Assembly: GCA_947598455.1 (NCBI GenBank)
Contig: CANQFI010000082.1
Coordinates: forward strand, 1-7,171
DNA length: 7,171 nucleotides
Direction of reading: 5' to 3'
Origin: an uncultured Bacilli bacterium
Lineage (GTDB): Bacteria; Bacillota_I; Bacilli_A; RF39; UBA660
Part shown: positions 5,071 to 7,171 of the stretch, one piece after another
Numbering within the stretch: position 1 is the stretch's first letter
Layout of the letters: every line of letters starts with the position of its first letter
Made by a program: the position numbers and the translations under genes
Notes under the pieces: model-generated
What the model saw: only the letters and a program-made list of their open reading frames with translations
The model's database searches: none
What the model was told of the DNA's origin: nothing

Positions 5071-7047
5071 ATGAATGGTAATGTGCAAAAAAGTTCTAAT
5101 AAGAATGCATTATATATTATATTGGCAATAGTTTTGGTGGTTGTAATAGTGATTGAAGGTGTTTTTATTCGTTCGAAGCTGCAAGATAAGAGTAAAACAG
5201 ATAATTTTGAACCTGGTTCTAGAACAATAATGATATATATGGTTGGCTCTGATTTAGAATCTGGTAATGGAATAGCTTCATTTGATTTGAGTACTATCGA
5301 TTATGAAGAAACAAGTGCTGAAGATACTCAGGTTGTTTTAATTGCTGGCGGTAGTAAAAGATGGAACAATGATTATATTAATGTTGATGAAACCTCTATT
5401 TATGAATTAAAAGAAGATGGCTTTGAAAAAGTTAAAAAACAAAAGGTTCAAAATATGGGAGAACCTAAAGTATTAAGTAGTTTTTTAAATTATGTTTATG
5501 AAAATTATAAGACAGATAAATATAGTTTATTGTTTTGGAATCATGGTTCAGCAATATTAGGTTCTGAACATGATGAATTAGCTAATGATTTTTTATCTTT
5601 ATATGAACTAAAAAAGGGTTTTTCAAATTCACCATTTAATAAAAATAATAAATTAGAAGCAATAATTTTTAGAACATGTTTAAATGGTAATTTAGAAATT
5701 GCTTCAACATTAGATGATTATGCTGATTACTTAGTAGCATCAGAAGAAATAACAATTGGAAATACGATGGATTCACCTTTAGAATTTATAAATGAGATTA
5801 AGCAAGAGGATACTACATATGATATGGCATTAAAATTTATTGATTCTTATAAGGGATTAATAGGAAATTATAAAAATTTGTATTTCGCATATACAGGAAG
5901 TAGTCCTTCACTTTATTCAACGTATTCAATAATTGATTTAAATAATGTTGATAGTTTGATTGATAGCGTTAATGATTTTTTTGAGGATGTTGATGTTTCG
6001 AAAAATTATAATAATATAGCAAGAATAAGAAATAATTTATATCAATATGGAGATACTGAAAAAGCTTATGATATGGTTGATCTGTATAATTTAGTTAATA
6101 GTTTAAAAGATTATTCTAGTGAAAAAGCTGATAATGTATTAAAAAATTTTGAGGATACAGTTTTATATAATTTTGCTACTAATGATAAATCACGTGGTTT
6201 AAGTATTTATTTTCCTTATCAAGGTAAGGATGAAGAGAAAGAAATTTTTTTAAAACTATATGAAGATTTTGATGATTTAGAAGATTATTATTCATTTATT
6301 AAGAGATTTAATTCTATTCAGTCTAGCACATCTTATAATTTCTCTTTTGCGCAGAATGAAATAAAAATTGATAATACTTCTAGTGAACCTGATTTTACTT
6401 TACAGCTAACTGATGAGCAATTAGAAGGATTTGCTAGTGCGCAATATATAGTGTTTAAAGATGAAAAAGATGGATATTTTACACCTATTTATCGAGGAAA
6501 AGAAGTAACTTTAAATGGGAATACGTTGACAGCTAATATAAAGGATAGACAACTAAAAATTGTTGGTGAAGATAAAGATGGTAAACATCTTGAGGATCAA
6601 TTGCATCTTAGTGAAACAGAGAATAATGATAAGTATATTGAATATCAAACAGCTGTTGTTTTAGAAAATTTTTCTGATGATGATATTTCTAATTGGTTGT
6701 TTGATAGTGCAACGATGACTTTAGTATATGATAAAGAAACACAGAAAATAGGTATTTCTAAAATATTATTAAATAGTGATAATGATGATTTACCGAATAC
6801 TGTTGCTGTTGATATAAATAATTATACTCATATTGCCTTTGGTTGTACTAAATTTAAAATATTAGATGAAAATGGTAATTATACAACTGACTGGGAAAGT
6901 AATGGAGTTATTGAAGGAATAGAAAGTAAAATAGATGAACTGGATTTTAGAATAGATAAGCTTGATGATGGGGCTGATTACTATTGTGTATTCCAAATAT
7001 ATGATACAACTAATAATAGTTATTACTCTAAATTAGTAAAAATGTAA
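5071..7047 (+). CDS. Membrane-anchored clostripain-family (C11) cysteine protease
   Basis: This 658-residue protein has a short polar N-terminus and one membrane segment at about 13-33 followed by RSK. It is therefore probably anchored with the bulk outside the cell, without a cleavable signal. The protease domain begins at about 50 with RTIMIYMVGSDLES, the typical C11 first strand. The catalytic His is His158 in LLFWNHGS. The catalytic Cys is Cys203 in IIFRTCLNGNLEIAS, followed by YLVASEE (220-226), a standard C11 stretch. These are clan CD enzymes related to clostripain and gingipain, most known ones cleaving after Arg or Lys. The residue two before Cys203 is Arg201, where the family usually has Asp (DxC), so specificity may differ. 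The C-terminal ~240 residues are a beta-rich region with no recognised domain, perhaps a regulatory or substrate-binding module. The start has GAGGTG 7 bases upstream. It is divergent from yetF, and the next gene starts 18 bases after the stop, suggesting an operon. Family assignment is very secure; the substrate is unknown. Confidence 0.94.
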   Translation: MNGNVQKSSNKNALYIILAIVLVVVIVIEGVFIRSKLQDKSKTDNFEPGSRTIMIYMVGSDLESGNGIASFDLSTIDYEETSAEDTQVVLIAGGSKRWNNDYINVDETSIYELKEDGFEKVKKQKVQNMGEPKVLSSFLNYVYENYKTDKYSLLFWNHGSAILGSEHDELANDFLSLYELKKGFSNSPFNKNNKLEAIIFRTCLNGNLEIASTLDDYADYLVASEEITIGNTMDSPLEFINEIKQEDTTYDMALKFIDSYKGLIGNYKNLYFAYTGSSPSLYSTYSIIDLNNVDSLIDSVNDFFEDVDVSKNYNNIARIRNNLYQYGDTEKAYDMVDLYNLVNSLKDYSSEKADNVLKNFEDTVLYNFATNDKSRGLSIYFPYQGKDEEKEIFLKLYEDFDDLEDYYSFIKRFNSIQSSTSYNFSFAQNEIKIDNTSSEPDFTLQLTDEQLEGFASAQYIVFKDEKDGYFTPIYRGKEVTLNGNTLTANIKDRQLKIVGEDKDGKHLEDQLHLSETENNDKYIEYQTAVVLENFSDDDISNWLFDSATMTLVYDKETQKIGISKILLNSDNDDLPNTVAVDINNYTHIAFGCTKFKILDENGNYTTDWESNGVIEGIESKIDELDFRIDKLDDGADYYCVFQIYDTTNNSYYSKLVKM

Positions 7048-7065
7048 TATAAGGAGGAGAGTAGT

Positions 7066-7171
7066 ATGAACAATGAACAAAATCAAAATAATATTCAGAA
7101 TTCTAATACAGTAAATAATACTAGTCCTGTAAATAGTAATCAAAATGAAAATGGTGTTAATAATGTAGTTA
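7066..7171 (+). CDS. Start of an Asn/Gln-rich protein (3' end outside window)
   Basis: Only 35 complete codons are visible. ATG 7066 has a strong AAGGAGG (7051-7057) 8 bases upstream and follows the protease stop by 18 bases, so the two are probably co-transcribed. The visible N-terminus is low-complexity and disordered-looking: Asn is about 45%, with Gln, Ser, Thr and Val, and nearly no charge. There is no signal peptide at the very start. In low-GC Gram-positive bacteria such tails often precede membrane segments, but none is visible yet. No function can be assigned. Confidence 0.8.
   Translation, partial: MNNEQNQNNIQNSNTVNNTSPVNSNQNENGVNNVV

Noticed and set aside
1..7171. CRISPR array, riboswitch, tRNA or rRNA
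   Set aside because: There are no regularly spaced direct repeats, no cloverleaf apart from the tRNA-like part of tmRNA, and no conserved riboswitch core in any leader. Most leaders look short.
1..7171. Mycoplasma-type code with UGA as Trp
   Set aside because: Trp is encoded by TGG in all genes and the frames close at TAA at sensible lengths. No frame needs UGA read-through to restore a domain.

Overview
The window is strongly AT-rich, every complete gene ends in TAA, and ribosome-binding sites are of the AGGAGG type. It also holds a lipobox lipoprotein, a YetF (DUF421) membrane protein and a clostripain-type protease. Together these point to a low-GC Gram-positive bacterium (Bacillota, possibly an uncultured gut Bacilli/Mollicutes-like or Clostridia lineage). 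TGG is used for Trp and no gene needs UGA read-through, so nothing suggests code 4. The lineage is an inference.

Layout. Positions 1-308 (minus) are the 5' part of a gene for a J-domain-like protein that has lost the HPD motif and probably continues into a membrane segment. A divergent intergenic region with nested inverted repeats separates it from ssrA. The ssrA gene is a one-piece tmRNA at 559-921 (plus) with an extended -10 promoter, an encoded CCA end and a tag ending APAFAAA; a hairpin terminator follows. Then come a Ppx/GppA-type ASKHA phosphatase (1060-1956, GTG start) and two orphan genes of unknown function (2150-2728 with a TTG start, and 3089-3637). The 360-base gap between the two orphans holds an 89-bp segment with perfect 13-bp terminal inverted repeats and a 4-base flanking direct repeat, resembling a very small MITE.

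On the minus strand, 3763-4173 encodes a lipoprotein resembling chagasin (I42) cysteine-protease inhibitors, with a strong terminator, and 4278-4955 encodes a YetF protein. Divergent from these, 5071-7047 (plus) encodes a membrane-anchored clostripain-family (C11) protease. It is followed 18 bases later by the start of an Asn/Gln-rich protein that runs off the window.

How the parts may work together. The best candidate for an undescribed system is the cell-surface neighbourhood at 3763-7171: a secreted I42-like inhibitor, an outward-facing C11 protease whose expected S1-pocket Asp appears to be replaced by Arg, and an N/Q-rich protein in the same probable operon. That functional link is inference. 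The rest of the window is housekeeping (tmRNA rescue, phosphatase) plus two small orphan genes downstream of ssrA.
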